Position numbers and translations under genes: made by a program
Source of the DNA: CAWDVH01 sp963805705
GTDB lineage: Bacteria > Actinomycetota > Actinomycetes > Streptosporangiales > Streptosporangiaceae
Direction of reading: 5' to 3'
Assembly: GCA_963805705.1 (NCBI GenBank)
Contig: CAWDVH010000004.1
Coordinates: 682,001-746,000, forward strand
DNA: 64,000 nucleotides
Notes under the pieces: model-generated
The model's database searches: none
What the model saw: the letters and a program-made list of their open reading frames with translations, nothing else
Told to the model about the DNA's origin: nothing
Shown: one piece after another, positions 23,761 through 31,659 of the stretch
Layout of the letters: every line of letters begins with the position of its first letter
Numbering within the stretch: the first letter of the stretch is position 1

Positions 23761-24852
23761 CTAGCCGGTTCGGACGGTAGCGGCACCGGCCAGCTCGCCG
23801 AGCGCCTCCCGTGACCGCGCCGTGATAGGCGCGGCCGCCGCGGCGGACAGGGCCTCGCGGACATTCTTGTCGATCATCAGCTCGCACTCGGCGAGTGCCC
23901 CCGTGCCGGCGATGACCGCACGGACCTCGGCTGCCGCGCTCTCGCTCAGCAGCGGATCGCCGAGATAACGGTCGAGCATCGCGGTCTGGGCCGCGCTGGC
24001 CCGCTCGCGCGCGAGCGCCACCAGGACGGTGCGCTTGCCCTCCCTGACGTCGTCGCTGACGGGCTTTCCGGTCTCAGCGGGATCCCCGAACACGCCGAGA
24101 ATGTCGTCCCGCAGCTGGAACGCGATTCCCAGGGGGATGCCGTACCCGGTGAGCGCCGCCGACAGCCGGGCCTGGCTCGTATCCGGCCGGCTGGCGCCGG
24201 CCGCGAGGGCCATTCCCAGATGCAGGGGCCGCTCGATCGTGTACTTGGCCGACTTGTAGATAACCACCCGCAACGCGCTGTCGACCGTGGTGCTGCCCGC
24301 CGCCTGGCCGGCTAGGTCCAGGAACTGGCCGGAGAAGACCTCCGTGCGCATCGCGTCCAGCACCGGCTGCCCCCGGCGCAATGCCGCCTGCGGCAGCCCG
24401 GATCCGCGGAACATCTCGTCGGTCCAGGCCAGCAGCAGGTCGCCGATCAGGATCGCCGCGCCGGCGCCGAATGCCTCAGCCGAGCCGCGCCAGCCTTCCG
24501 CGTCGTGCCGGGCCGCGAACCGCCGGTGTACGGCCGGCTGCCCTCGCCGTGTATCGCTGCCGTCCATGACATCGTCATGCACGAGCGCGCTGGCGTGCAG
24601 GAGCTCAAGCGCGGCGGCGGCGGCGAGAATCTGCGGGCCGTCCTCGCCGCCGCAGGCCCGCCAGCCCCAGTAGCAGAACGCCGGGCGCAGCCGCTTCCCG
24701 CCGGCGAGCAACTCGGTGATCGCATCGAGACAGGGCAGCATGTCCTCGCCGATCCCGGACAAGCGGGCCCGCTGCAGGTCAAGGAACTCATTGAGGGCGC
24801 GCCCGACCTCGCCACGGATGCGCGGCAGATCCGCCGGGCCGCTGCTCGCCAT
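23761..24852 (-). CDS. polyprenyl diphosphate synthase (IdsA/GGPP synthase type)
   Basis: A 363-residue all-helical trans-prenyltransferase. The first aspartate-rich motif is DDVMD (93-97), the second RDDILGVFGD (248-257), with GGKRLRP and KYTIERPL. It condenses isopentenyl diphosphate with allylic diphosphates; the chain length (C15-C45) cannot be set from sequence here. The location beside metF and the Rv2175c-like gene parallels the mycobacterial idsA2 region. Confidence 0.9.
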   Translation of the reverse strand: MASSGPADLPRIRGEVGRALNEFLDLQRARLSGIGEDMLPCLDAITELLAGGKRLRPAFCYWGWRACGGEDGPQILAAAAALELLHASALVHDDVMDGSDTRRGQPAVHRRFAARHDAEGWRGSAEAFGAGAAILIGDLLLAWTDEMFRGSGLPQAALRRGQPVLDAMRTEVFSGQFLDLAGQAAGSTTVDSALRVVIYKSAKYTIERPLHLGMALAAGASRPDTSQARLSAALTGYGIPLGIAFQLRDDILGVFGDPAETGKPVSDDVREGKRTVLVALARERASAAQTAMLDRYLGDPLLSESAAAEVRAVIAGTGALAECELMIDKNVREALSAAAAAPITARSREALGELAGAATVRTG

Positions 24853-24932
24853 GGTCGCGACCTTAGCCGTGACCGGCCTGGCCCGGCAGCGCCGGGCTGG
24901 CCGACTCCGGCCGGCCGTCGGCGCGGCACCGC

Positions 24933-24938
24933 TAGCCT
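24933..24938 (+). promoter_or_regulatory. -10 box TAGCCT for a leaderless metF transcript
   Basis: TAGCCT ends 6 bases before the metF ATG and no ribosome site is visible, the pattern of leaderless actinobacterial mRNAs. The -35 region is not recognisable. Confidence 0.5.
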
Positions 24939-24944
24939 AGGAAC

Positions 24945-25874
24945 ATGCCGCCTCTTAGAGCAGCTGCCGTGCCCGCGATCAAGGACCTGCTGGCCTCGGG
25001 CGGCCAGTCGTTCTCGTTCGAGTTCATGCCGCCTAAGACAGCCGCGGAAGAGCGGCGGCTCTGGCTCTCGATCCGCCAGCTGGAGCCGCTGCAGCCTACG
25101 TTCGTCTCGGTGACCTACGGCGCGGGCGGCTCGACCAGGGACCGCACGGTCCGGATCACCGGCCGGATTGCCGAGGAGACGACCCTGACCCCGGTCGGGC
25201 ACTTCACGGCGGTGAACCATTCCGTCGCGGAGCTGCGGCACGTCATCGGCTCGTACGCGGCGGTCGGGGTGCGCAATGTGCTCGCGCTGCGCGGCGACCC
25301 GCCCGGTGATCCGGCTGGCGAGTGGGTTCAGCATGCGCAGGGCCTGCGGTATGCGGAGGACCTGGTGCGCCTGATCAAGGCGTCCGGTGACTTCTGCGTG
25401 GGCGTCGCTGCCTTTCCTGAGGGCCATGCCCGCTCCGCGAGCCAGGATTCTGATATCTCGTACTTCATCCAGAAGTGCCGGGCTGGCGCTGACTTTGCCA
25501 TCACCCAGATGTTCTTCTACCCGGACGACTACCTGCGGCTGCGGGATGATGTCGCGGCGCGCGGCTGCGATGTGCCGATTATTGCCGGAATCATGCCGGT
25601 CACCAGCGGCGCGATGATCGAGCGCATCGTGACGCTATCCGGGGCGCGCTTCCCCCCGGAGCTGGCGGGCCGGCTGGGCGAGCATGCGGCCGACAAGGCC
25701 GCGGTGCGGAAGATCGGGGTCGAGTACGCGGCGGTAATGTGCGAGCGGCTGCTGGCCGAAGGCGTGCCGGGGCTGCACTTCTACACACTGAACGGCTCAC
25801 GGGCGACCAGGGAGATCTACGAGCTGCTCGGCCTCGCCGACCGGGCCACATCGCGATCAGCCGCCGGGAGCTGA
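24945..25874 (+). CDS. metF: 5,10-methylenetetrahydrofolate reductase
   Basis: Supplies 5-methyl-THF for methionine synthesis. The 309-residue FAD barrel shows FSFEFMPPKT, VSVTYGAGGSTRDRT, NVLALRGDPP, FCVGVAAFPEGH, DFAITQMFF and PIIAGIMPVTS. It appears to be a leaderless start. The last 18 bases overlap the end of the convergent GNAT gene. Confidence 0.94.
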   Translation: MPPLRAAAVPAIKDLLASGGQSFSFEFMPPKTAAEERRLWLSIRQLEPLQPTFVSVTYGAGGSTRDRTVRITGRIAEETTLTPVGHFTAVNHSVAELRHVIGSYAAVGVRNVLALRGDPPGDPAGEWVQHAQGLRYAEDLVRLIKASGDFCVGVAAFPEGHARSASQDSDISYFIQKCRAGADFAITQMFFYPDDYLRLRDDVAARGCDVPIIAGIMPVTSGAMIERIVTLSGARFPPELAGRLGEHAADKAAVRKIGVEYAAVMCERLLAEGVPGLHFYTLNGSRATREIYELLGLADRATSRSAAGS

Positions 25875-26480
25875 AGCCGTCTCGGCCGCGTCCCCGGCCG
25901 GTGACGCGCCAGGTCCGGGCAGATCACGCAGCGGCAGCACCGCTCCCATGACGGCGTAGCGAGGGCCACCGCCGGGGAAGCTGTACCTGGTCAGCAGGTC
26001 GGCGAAGCCCAGGCCGCGGTACATGCGCCTGGCCGTCGAGTCAGCATCCCTGGTGGAAAGGACGGCGGTGCGCTCGCCGCGGCCCGCGGTGAGCGCGAAG
26101 AGCATGCTGCGGCCGATGCCCCGATGCTGGTAGTCCGGGTGCACGTGCACCTCGGCTATCTCCAGGACGTTCGCCAGCCATCCGGCCGCGCTCGGGTATC
26201 CGGCGACCGCGGTTATCCCCGACATGACGATGTCGTGCCACCACTGCCCGGCCTCGCCCCGGAAACCATACGCGAACCCGATGACCGGGCCGGCCGGGCC
26301 GGCCGACGCGGTGAGCGCGCGGAAGCCGGGATGTCCCGCATGCCGCGCCATGATGGAGCGCCGGCCGGGAAGGTCGTCAGGGGCAGCATCCATGGCGGCC
26401 GCATAAACGGCCGTCAGCGCGCCAAGCTCGGCCAGGAAACCCGCCGGGCCGAGCTCGCGTATCACAGCAGGGCCTCGCAC
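25857..26480 (-). CDS. GNAT-family N-acetyltransferase
   Basis: A 207-residue single-domain GNAT: EVHVHPDYQHRGIGRSMLFAL is the acetyl-CoA pyrophosphate loop, and DADSTARRMYRGLGF is the C-terminal motif. The substrate is unknown. The C-terminus is an Ala/Gly/Pro tail. It uses a GTG start, converges on metF with 18 overlapping bases, and follows csaA on the same strand. Confidence 0.83.
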   Translation of the reverse strand: MRGPAVIRELGPAGFLAELGALTAVYAAAMDAAPDDLPGRRSIMARHAGHPGFRALTASAGPAGPVIGFAYGFRGEAGQWWHDIVMSGITAVAGYPSAAGWLANVLEIAEVHVHPDYQHRGIGRSMLFALTAGRGERTAVLSTRDADSTARRMYRGLGFADLLTRYSFPGGGPRYAVMGAVLPLRDLPGPGASPAGDAAETASAPGG

Positions 26481-26506
26481 GGCGGCCAGCGTATGCCACG
26501 GCGGAC

Positions 26507-26845
26507 CTAGCGGACGCGAGCACCCGGCATTACCTCACGGTCCGGCCCGATCAGCGGCACCTCGCCGCTAGGCGAGGGCACGCCGAGGACCAGGACCTCC
26601 GAGGAGAAGCCGGCCACCCGGCGCGACGGCAGGTTGGTCACCGCCAGGACGATCCTGCCCACCAGGTCATCAGCGGAGTACAGGGCGGTCACCTGCGCGC
26701 TGGACTGCCGGATGCCGATCTCGCCGAAGTCGATCCAGAGCTTGTAGGCGGCCACGCGGGCCCGTGCGTTCGCCTCAGCGCGAACCACCCGGCCGGCCCG
26801 GATGTCGACCCGCAGGAAATCGCCGATTTCGATCGGCTCGGTCAT
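26507..26845 (-). CDS. csaA: tRNA-binding-domain protein CsaA
   Basis: A 112-residue stand-alone OB-fold domain like B. subtilis CsaA and the C-terminus of MetRS: DFLRVDIRAGRVVRAE, YKLWIDFGEIGIRQSSAQ and GRIVLAVTNLPSRRVAGFSSEVLVL-type strands. CsaA has been described as a chaperone with export-related activity; a tRNA role is also possible. The ATG at 26845 has a GGGAG site, so the upstream frame is not coding. Confidence 0.87.
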   Translation of the reverse strand: MTEPIEIGDFLRVDIRAGRVVRAEANARARVAAYKLWIDFGEIGIRQSSAQVTALYSADDLVGRIVLAVTNLPSRRVAGFSSEVLVLGVPSPSGEVPLIGPDREVMPGARVR

Positions 26846-27192
26846 CGTCGCTCCCTCACGCCTGGCCCCGCGCCGGCTGGCCCCGCGCCGGCTGGCCCGC
26901 GCAGGCCGGCCCGCGCCCACTGGGACATTGTCTCGCGCCAGGCACCAGGCACCGCCGAAAGGTCGCCTCTCGGCCGCCTGGCATTCCGGGACACGTTTTG
27001 TCAGACCCCCCTTGTAACTTCGAACGTAGCTGCAAACGAGTTGGACAGAGAACCGAAGATATGTTCGAATAAGGCAAGTGGAAGCGCCTGGCCGGCCGCC
27101 GTCCCCCTGGCGGCCAGCCAGGCGCCCCGGCCGGGCGCGACGCGGGGAAGCGCCTCGCCCGGCCGAGGCTCAGCTGATGTGGAGGAGTTGCC
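26846..27192. other. 347-bp intergenic region with repeats and candidate regulatory sites
   Basis: No gene. Near csaA the 15-bp unit CTGGCCCCGCGCCGG occurs at 26862 and 26877. The more AT-rich centre holds TTGTCA (26998-27003), TTGGAC (27041-27046) and a LexA-like palindrome (27053-27068). It probably contains the promoter of the HEPN gene. Confidence 0.5.
27053..27068. promoter_or_regulatory. LexA/SOS-box-like palindrome upstream of the HEPN gene
   Basis: CCGAAGATATGTTCGA matches the Gram-positive SOS box pattern TCGAAC-N4-GTTCGA at 10 of the 12 specified bases. It lies 125 bases before the HEPN start and just after a TTGGAC -35-like element. Confidence 0.4.
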
Positions 27193-27645
27193 ATGAGCTC
27201 GACTACGCAGATGCATCCGGAAAGGCCCAGGTGCAGGGTCGCGCCGTCAGCACTGGCGCTCCTTGAGTCGGCCCGGCAGGGGCTCGCGTCGGCTGACGGC
27301 GAGGTCTCGGCCGGCGGCCGGTACGTCAGCGCTCACCTGGCCGCGCTCCGGGCCGCGGCGGCAGTCGTGGCGGCCAGGGCCGAGCCGGGCGCGACCGCGC
27401 GCAGGAAAAGGCCGCAGAGTGTCTGGGAACTGCTGCCCAGGGTCGAGCCGGCGCTCTGCGAGTGGGCCGCGTTCTTCGCCGCCGGAGCGGGCAAGCGCGC
27501 CGCGGCGGAGGCCGGGCTGCCCCGTGCCGTGTCGCTCCGGGAGGCCGATGAGCTGCTCCGCGACGCGGAGACGTTCGTGTCACTGGCCGAGAACACCCTC
27601 GGTGTCCCGGCTCAGCCGCTGCTGCCGCTCCGGACCGCCGGCTAG
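27193..27645 (+). CDS. SAV_6107-family HEPN domain protein
   Basis: A 150-residue helical protein resembling the actinobacterial SAV_6107-type HEPN family: RYVSAHLAALRAAAAVVAARA, SVWELLPRVEPALCEWAAFFAAGA and SLREADELLRDAETFV. HEPN domains are often RNases or nucleotide-binding partners; the usual RX4-6H ribonuclease motif is not evident. The ATG has a GAGGAG site. A LexA-like site upstream hints at damage control. Confidence 0.75.
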   Translation: MSSTTQMHPERPRCRVAPSALALLESARQGLASADGEVSAGGRYVSAHLAALRAAAAVVAARAEPGATARRKRPQSVWELLPRVEPALCEWAAFFAAGAGKRAAAEAGLPRAVSLREADELLRDAETFVSLAENTLGVPAQPLLPLRTAG

Positions 27646-27796
27646 GTCGCTGGCGGGCAGGGTGATAGCCCAGTGCCGGGACGGAAATCGAAAAGCCAGC
27701 CGGCCAGCCGGATCGCGGGGTATCCGAGGATGAGATTCACCGGCTGCCGGCCGTCCTGGCCTGGCCGAGGCTGATTCAGGCCAGGTCAGCGAGAAC

Positions 27797-28291
27797 TCAG
27801 AACGACTCGATGGCTCCGCGCGCGTCGGAGTCCAGGATTCCCCAGCCGATCAGCTGCTCGGTCAGGTCCGCGGGCGTCCGGTCGTAGATGACTGCCAGCG
27901 AGCGCAGGTCTTCCTGGCGGATCGAGAGCACCCTGCCGTTGTAGTCACCACGCTGGCTCTGAATTGTCGCCACATAGCGGGCCAGCGGGCCGGCCTGGTC
28001 TTTCGGCAGCTGGGCCATGCGCTCAAGGTCGATCACGAGCTTGGGTGACGGGGCAATCAAGGTGGGCAGCACGTCGCCGGGCAGCAGCTCGGACACCGGG
28101 ACGCCGTAGAACTCGGCGAGATCGGCCAGCTTCTGCACGGTCACCGAGCGGTCGCCGCGCTCGTAGGAGCCAACCACGACGGCCTTCCACCGGCCGCGGG
28201 ACTTCTCTTCGACGCCGTGCAGCGAGAGGCCCTGCTGCGTACGGATGGCACGCAGTCGCGCGCCCAAGGTCTTGGCGTATTCAGATGGCAT
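27797..28291 (-). CDS. bldD: developmental regulator BldD
   Basis: Global repressor of sporulation genes in actinomycetes, dimerised by cyclic-di-GMP (family knowledge). The 164 residues contain an XRE-type helix-turn-helix (RAIRTQQGLSLHGVEEKS to VGSYERGDRSVTVQKLA) and the C-terminal c-di-GMP signature: Arg114-Gly-Asp116, eight residues, then Arg125-Gln-Glu-Asp128. This is the RxD-X8-RxxD motif at the same numbering as in Streptomyces. It therefore should bind c-di-GMP. It is divergent from pyrR; two GTNAC-type boxes upstream suggest autoregulation. Confidence 0.96.
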   Translation of the reverse strand: MPSEYAKTLGARLRAIRTQQGLSLHGVEEKSRGRWKAVVVGSYERGDRSVTVQKLADLAEFYGVPVSELLPGDVLPTLIAPSPKLVIDLERMAQLPKDQAGPLARYVATIQSQRGDYNGRVLSIRQEDLRSLAVIYDRTPADLTEQLIGWGILDSDARGAIESF

Positions 28292-28331
28292 GATCCTCGG
28301 CCCCCTGGCCTGTCGTGTCAGACTAGCGATG

Positions 28332-28346
28332 GTTACGGACAGTGAC
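28332..28346. promoter_or_regulatory. BldD-box-like site 1
   Basis: GTTACGGACAGTGAC: two GTNAC half-sites separated by 5 bases, an arrangement like reported BldD operators. It lies 40-55 bases upstream of the bldD start, where it would overlap the bldD promoter. Confidence 0.55.
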
Positions 28347-28551
28347 GGTAGGCCGCGAGAGCGGCAAGGTCAAGCCGAATGGCAAAAAGCGGATGAACTT
28401 ACGCGCGTTGGCGCATCCGCGCGCTGCTGCCCTGGCTCGCTGACGCCTCGCTCCAAGCCTGATGCCAAAGGCATTCGCGGCCGGCCGGGAGTGGCTGGCC
28501 AGCGCAGCGATTTTCCTAAATACCATTCGATACCCACATTATCGCGCAAAC

Positions 28552-28566
28552 GTGACACACGGTCAC
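28552..28566. promoter_or_regulatory. BldD-box-like site 2
   Basis: GTGACACACGGTCAC: again two GTNAC half-sites with a 5-base spacer. It is about 260 bases upstream of bldD and 145 bases upstream of pyrR, so it could affect either gene. Confidence 0.55.
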
Positions 28567-28665
28567 ACTCCGTGCAAGCATCCCGGCCGCGGGCGGACTC
28601 GGCGCGCCCGGCGCTGCCTCTGCGGCCCGCGGGATCCTGACTGATACGGTAATCCGGACAGACGT

Positions 28666-28697
28666 CCTTTAAGGCCCGTCCAGTGAGGCGGGAAAGG
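28666..28697 (+). promoter_or_regulatory. PyrR-binding hairpin sequestering the pyrR ribosome site
   Basis: In the pyrR leader, CCTTT (28666-28670) can pair with AAAGG (28693-28697) and CCCG (28675-28678) with CGGG (28689-28692). The terminal loop TCCAGTGAGG matches the PyrR RNA-binding consensus (UCCAGNGAGG-like). The 3' arm contains the AAAGGAGG ribosome site of pyrR. PyrR bound to UMP should therefore stabilise the hairpin and block translation of the operon. Confidence 0.7.
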
Positions 28698-28709
28698 AGG
28701 TCCTTATTC

Positions 28710-29339
28710 ATGCACGCTGTCCAACCGGCCGGGGGTGACCCCGGGCCCGGCGACCGGGCCCTTACCGGTGCCGGGTCACGGAGCAAGACGGTCCTTGAGC
28801 CAGCCGAGATCAGGCGGGCGCTGACCAGGATCGCCCACGAGATTCTCGAGCGCACGGGCGGCGCGGGCGATGTCGTCCTGCTGGGCATCCCGACCAGGGG
28901 AGTGCCGCTCGCGCACCGGCTGGCTGACCGGCTGGCGCAGGTCGAGGGGCATATGGTCCCCGTCGGCTCGCTGGACATCACCATGTACCGCGATGACCTC
29001 CGGCTCCGGCCAGCCAGGGCACTCGGCCACACCGAGGTGCCGTCGGCGGGCATCGACGGCATGATCGTGGTCCTGGTCGATGATGTGCTCTACTCGGGCC
29101 GGACCGTCCGGGCCGCCCTCGACGCGCTGGGCGACATCGGCAGGCCGAGGTCCGTCCAGCTGGCGGTACTCGTGGACCGGGGCCATCGCGAGCTCCCGAT
29201 CCGCCCGGACTACGTGGGCAAGAATCTGCCGACCTCGCAAGGCGAGCTGGTCCGGGTCCTGCTCGCCGAGGTAGACGGCCAGGACGCGGTGATCCTGGAG
29301 GACCGGCCCGGCGACCCGGCCCGAAGGGCGGGCGCGTGA
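28710..29339 (+). CDS. pyrR: pyrimidine operon regulator / uracil phosphoribosyltransferase PyrR
   Basis: RNA-binding attenuation protein that also has UPRTase activity. The 209 residues carry the PRPP loop VLVDDVLYSGRTVRAAL, SLDITMYRDDL, PTRGVPLA and DYVGKNLPTS. An N-terminal extension of ~25 residues precedes the conserved domain. The ATG at 28710 follows AAAGGAGG. First gene of the pyr operon; the next start overlaps by 4 bases. Confidence 0.94.
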   Translation: MHAVQPAGGDPGPGDRALTGAGSRSKTVLEPAEIRRALTRIAHEILERTGGAGDVVLLGIPTRGVPLAHRLADRLAQVEGHMVPVGSLDITMYRDDLRLRPARALGHTEVPSAGIDGMIVVLVDDVLYSGRTVRAALDALGDIGRPRSVQLAVLVDRGHRELPIRPDYVGKNLPTSQGELVRVLLAEVDGQDAVILEDRPGDPARRAGA

Positions 29340-30259
29340 ACCGCCACCTCATCTCGGCCGCGGACCTCAGCCGGGAAGACGCGCTGCTGATCCTGGACAC
29401 AGCCGATGAGCTGGCCCAGATGGCCGACCGGCCGATCAGGAAGCTGCCCACCCTGCGCGGCCGGACGGTCGTCAACCTCTTCTACGAGGACTCCACGCGG
29501 ACGAGGATCTCCTTCGAGGCCGCGGCCAAGCGGCTTTCGGCCGATGTGATCAACTTCTCCGCCAAGGGATCCAGCGTCGCGAAGGGGGAGAGCCTCAAGG
29601 ACACCGCGCTGACGCTCGAGGCGATGGGCGCCGACGCGGTGGTGATCCGTCACAGCGCGTCGGGCGCCCCGCACCGGCTGGCCCGCTGGGTGCACGGAAG
29701 CGTGGTCAACGCCGGTGACGGCACCCACGAGCACCCCACCCAGGCGCTGCTCGACGCGTTCACGATGCGGCGCAGGCTCGGGCGGCTGGACGGGCTGCGG
29801 GTGACCATCGTCGGCGACGTCCTGCACAGCCGGGTCGCGCGGTCCAACATGCTGCTGCTGCATACGCTCGGCGCCGAGGTCACCCTGGTGGCACCGCCCA
29901 CCCTGCTGCCGCTGGCCGTCAGCGGCTGGCCCTGCTCGGTCGCGTATGAGCTGTCCGCGGAGCTGCCGAAAAGCGACGTGGTGATGATGCTGCGGGTGCA
30001 GCAGGAGCGGATGAGCGCGGCCTATTTTCCCAGCGTGCGTGAGTACAGCCGCAGGTACGGGCTGGACGCGGACCGGATGGCGCTGCTGCCCGACCACGCC
30101 ATCGTGATGCACCCTGGCCCGATGAACCGGGGAGTGGAGATCGCGGCCGAGGTGGCGGACTCGGCGCGCTCCACGATCGTCGAGCAGGTCGCTAACGGGG
30201 TCAGCGTCCGGATGGCCGTGCTCTACCTGCTGCTCGGCGGATCGGAGGCACAGCTGTGA
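29336..30259 (+). CDS. pyrB: aspartate carbamoyltransferase catalytic subunit
   Basis: Carbamoyl phosphate plus aspartate to carbamoyl-aspartate. The 307 residues have the carbamoyl-phosphate motif STRTR (53-57), KGESLKDT, HPTQALLD, and aspartate-site residues near MLRVQ and HPGPMNRG. No pyrI regulatory subunit is present, as in Gram-positives. GTG start inside the pyrR stop (GTGA). Confidence 0.96.
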   Translation: MNRHLISAADLSREDALLILDTADELAQMADRPIRKLPTLRGRTVVNLFYEDSTRTRISFEAAAKRLSADVINFSAKGSSVAKGESLKDTALTLEAMGADAVVIRHSASGAPHRLARWVHGSVVNAGDGTHEHPTQALLDAFTMRRRLGRLDGLRVTIVGDVLHSRVARSNMLLLHTLGAEVTLVAPPTLLPLAVSGWPCSVAYELSAELPKSDVVMMLRVQQERMSAAYFPSVREYSRRYGLDADRMALLPDHAIVMHPGPMNRGVEIAAEVADSARSTIVEQVANGVSVRMAVLYLLLGGSEAQL

Positions 30260-31659
30260 CCAGCCAGGAGAAGGACGTCGCGGCTTCAGAGGCCGGTGCC
30301 GGCCAGGAGGACTGGCTGATCACCGGCGCCCGGCTGCTGGGCGGCAATCGCGCTGACCTCCGGCTGAGCGAGGGGCTGATCGCTGAGGTCGGCGGCCTCG
30401 GCGGCGGCCAGCCGGGTGCAGCGCCCGGCGCCCGGCGGCTGGATGCCGCTGGCCTCATCGTGCTGCCTGGCCTGGTGGACCTGCATGCCCATCTGCGGGA
30501 GCCGGGACGGGAGGATGCCGAGACCGTCGCCAGCGGGACGGCGGCCGCCGCGCTGGGCGGGTACTCCGCGGTGCACGCGATGGCCAATACCGATCCGGTC
30601 GCCGACACCGCGGGCGTCGCCGAGCAGATCTGGCGGCTGGGTCGGCAGGCGGGCCGGTGTGATGTTCAGCCGGTCGGCGCGGTAACCGTCGGCCTGGCCG
30701 GCAGCCGCCTGGCCGAGCTGGGCGCGATGGCCGACTCCGCCGCGCGGGTCCGGATCTTCTCCGACGACGGCCGGTGCGTCTCCGACGCGGTCCTGATGCG
30801 ACGGGCGCTGGAGTACGTCAAGGCGTTCGACGGCGTCATCGCCCAGCATGCGCAGGAGCCGAGGCTCACTGAGGGCGCGCAGGTAAACGAGGGCGAGATC
30901 TCGGGCAGGCTCGGGCTGGCGGGCTGGCCCGCCGTCGCGGAGGAGGCCATCATCGCCCGCGACTGCCTGCTGGCCGCCCACGTGGGCTCGGCCTTGCACG
31001 TATGCCATGTCTCGACCGCGGGATCGGTGGAGATCATCCGGTGGGCCAAGGCCAAGGGATGGCGGGTGACGGCCGAGGTGACGCCGCATCATCTGCTGCT
31101 GACTGACGAGCTGACCGCCGGCTATGACCCGGTCTTCAAGGTCAACCCGCCGCTGCGCACCGCGGCTGACGTGGCGGCGCTCAGGGAAGGGCTCGCTGAC
31201 GGGACCATCGACTGCGTCGCTACCGACCACGCGCCGCACTCGCTGGAGGACAAGGAGACCGAGTGGGCGGCGGCGGCGTTCGGCATGACCGGCCTGGAGA
31301 CCGCGTTGCGGGTGGTGCACGCGGCGATGGTCGAGACCGGCCTGCTCGACTGGCCGGGCGTGGCTGACCGGATGTCGGGCCGCCCGGCCGTCATCGGCCG
31401 GCTGGATGGCCACGGCGCGGGCGGCCATGGCGCGGGCGGCGATGGCGCGGGCGTCGGCAGGCACGGCTGCCCGCTGGTGCCCGGCTCACCGGCGAACCTG
31501 GTGCTGTACGACCCGGCGCCGCGCGAGCCGGTGGATCCGGCCGCGCACGCATCCAAGAGCCGCAACACGCCCTTCGCCGGGATGATCCTGCCCGGCCGGG
31601 TGATGGCCACCTTCCTGCGCGGCCGCCCGACCGTGCTCGACGGGAAGCTGGCCCGGTGA
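30256..31659 (+). CDS. pyrC: dihydroorotase
   Basis: Cyclises carbamoyl-aspartate to dihydroorotate. The 467-residue amidohydrolase has the metal motif HAHLREPG (His76, His78), NTDPV, HAQEP, HVCHVST, and ATDHAPHS with the catalytic Asp. A Gly/His/Ala-rich repeat insert (GHGAGGHGAGGDGAG) near 380-395 is not typical of the family. GTG start overlaps the pyrB stop by 4 bases. Confidence 0.95.
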   Translation: MTSQEKDVAASEAGAGQEDWLITGARLLGGNRADLRLSEGLIAEVGGLGGGQPGAAPGARRLDAAGLIVLPGLVDLHAHLREPGREDAETVASGTAAAALGGYSAVHAMANTDPVADTAGVAEQIWRLGRQAGRCDVQPVGAVTVGLAGSRLAELGAMADSAARVRIFSDDGRCVSDAVLMRRALEYVKAFDGVIAQHAQEPRLTEGAQVNEGEISGRLGLAGWPAVAEEAIIARDCLLAAHVGSALHVCHVSTAGSVEIIRWAKAKGWRVTAEVTPHHLLLTDELTAGYDPVFKVNPPLRTAADVAALREGLADGTIDCVATDHAPHSLEDKETEWAAAAFGMTGLETALRVVHAAMVETGLLDWPGVADRMSGRPAVIGRLDGHGAGGHGAGGDGAGVGRHGCPLVPGSPANLVLYDPAPREPVDPAAHASKSRNTPFAGMILPGRVMATFLRGRPTVLDGKLAR

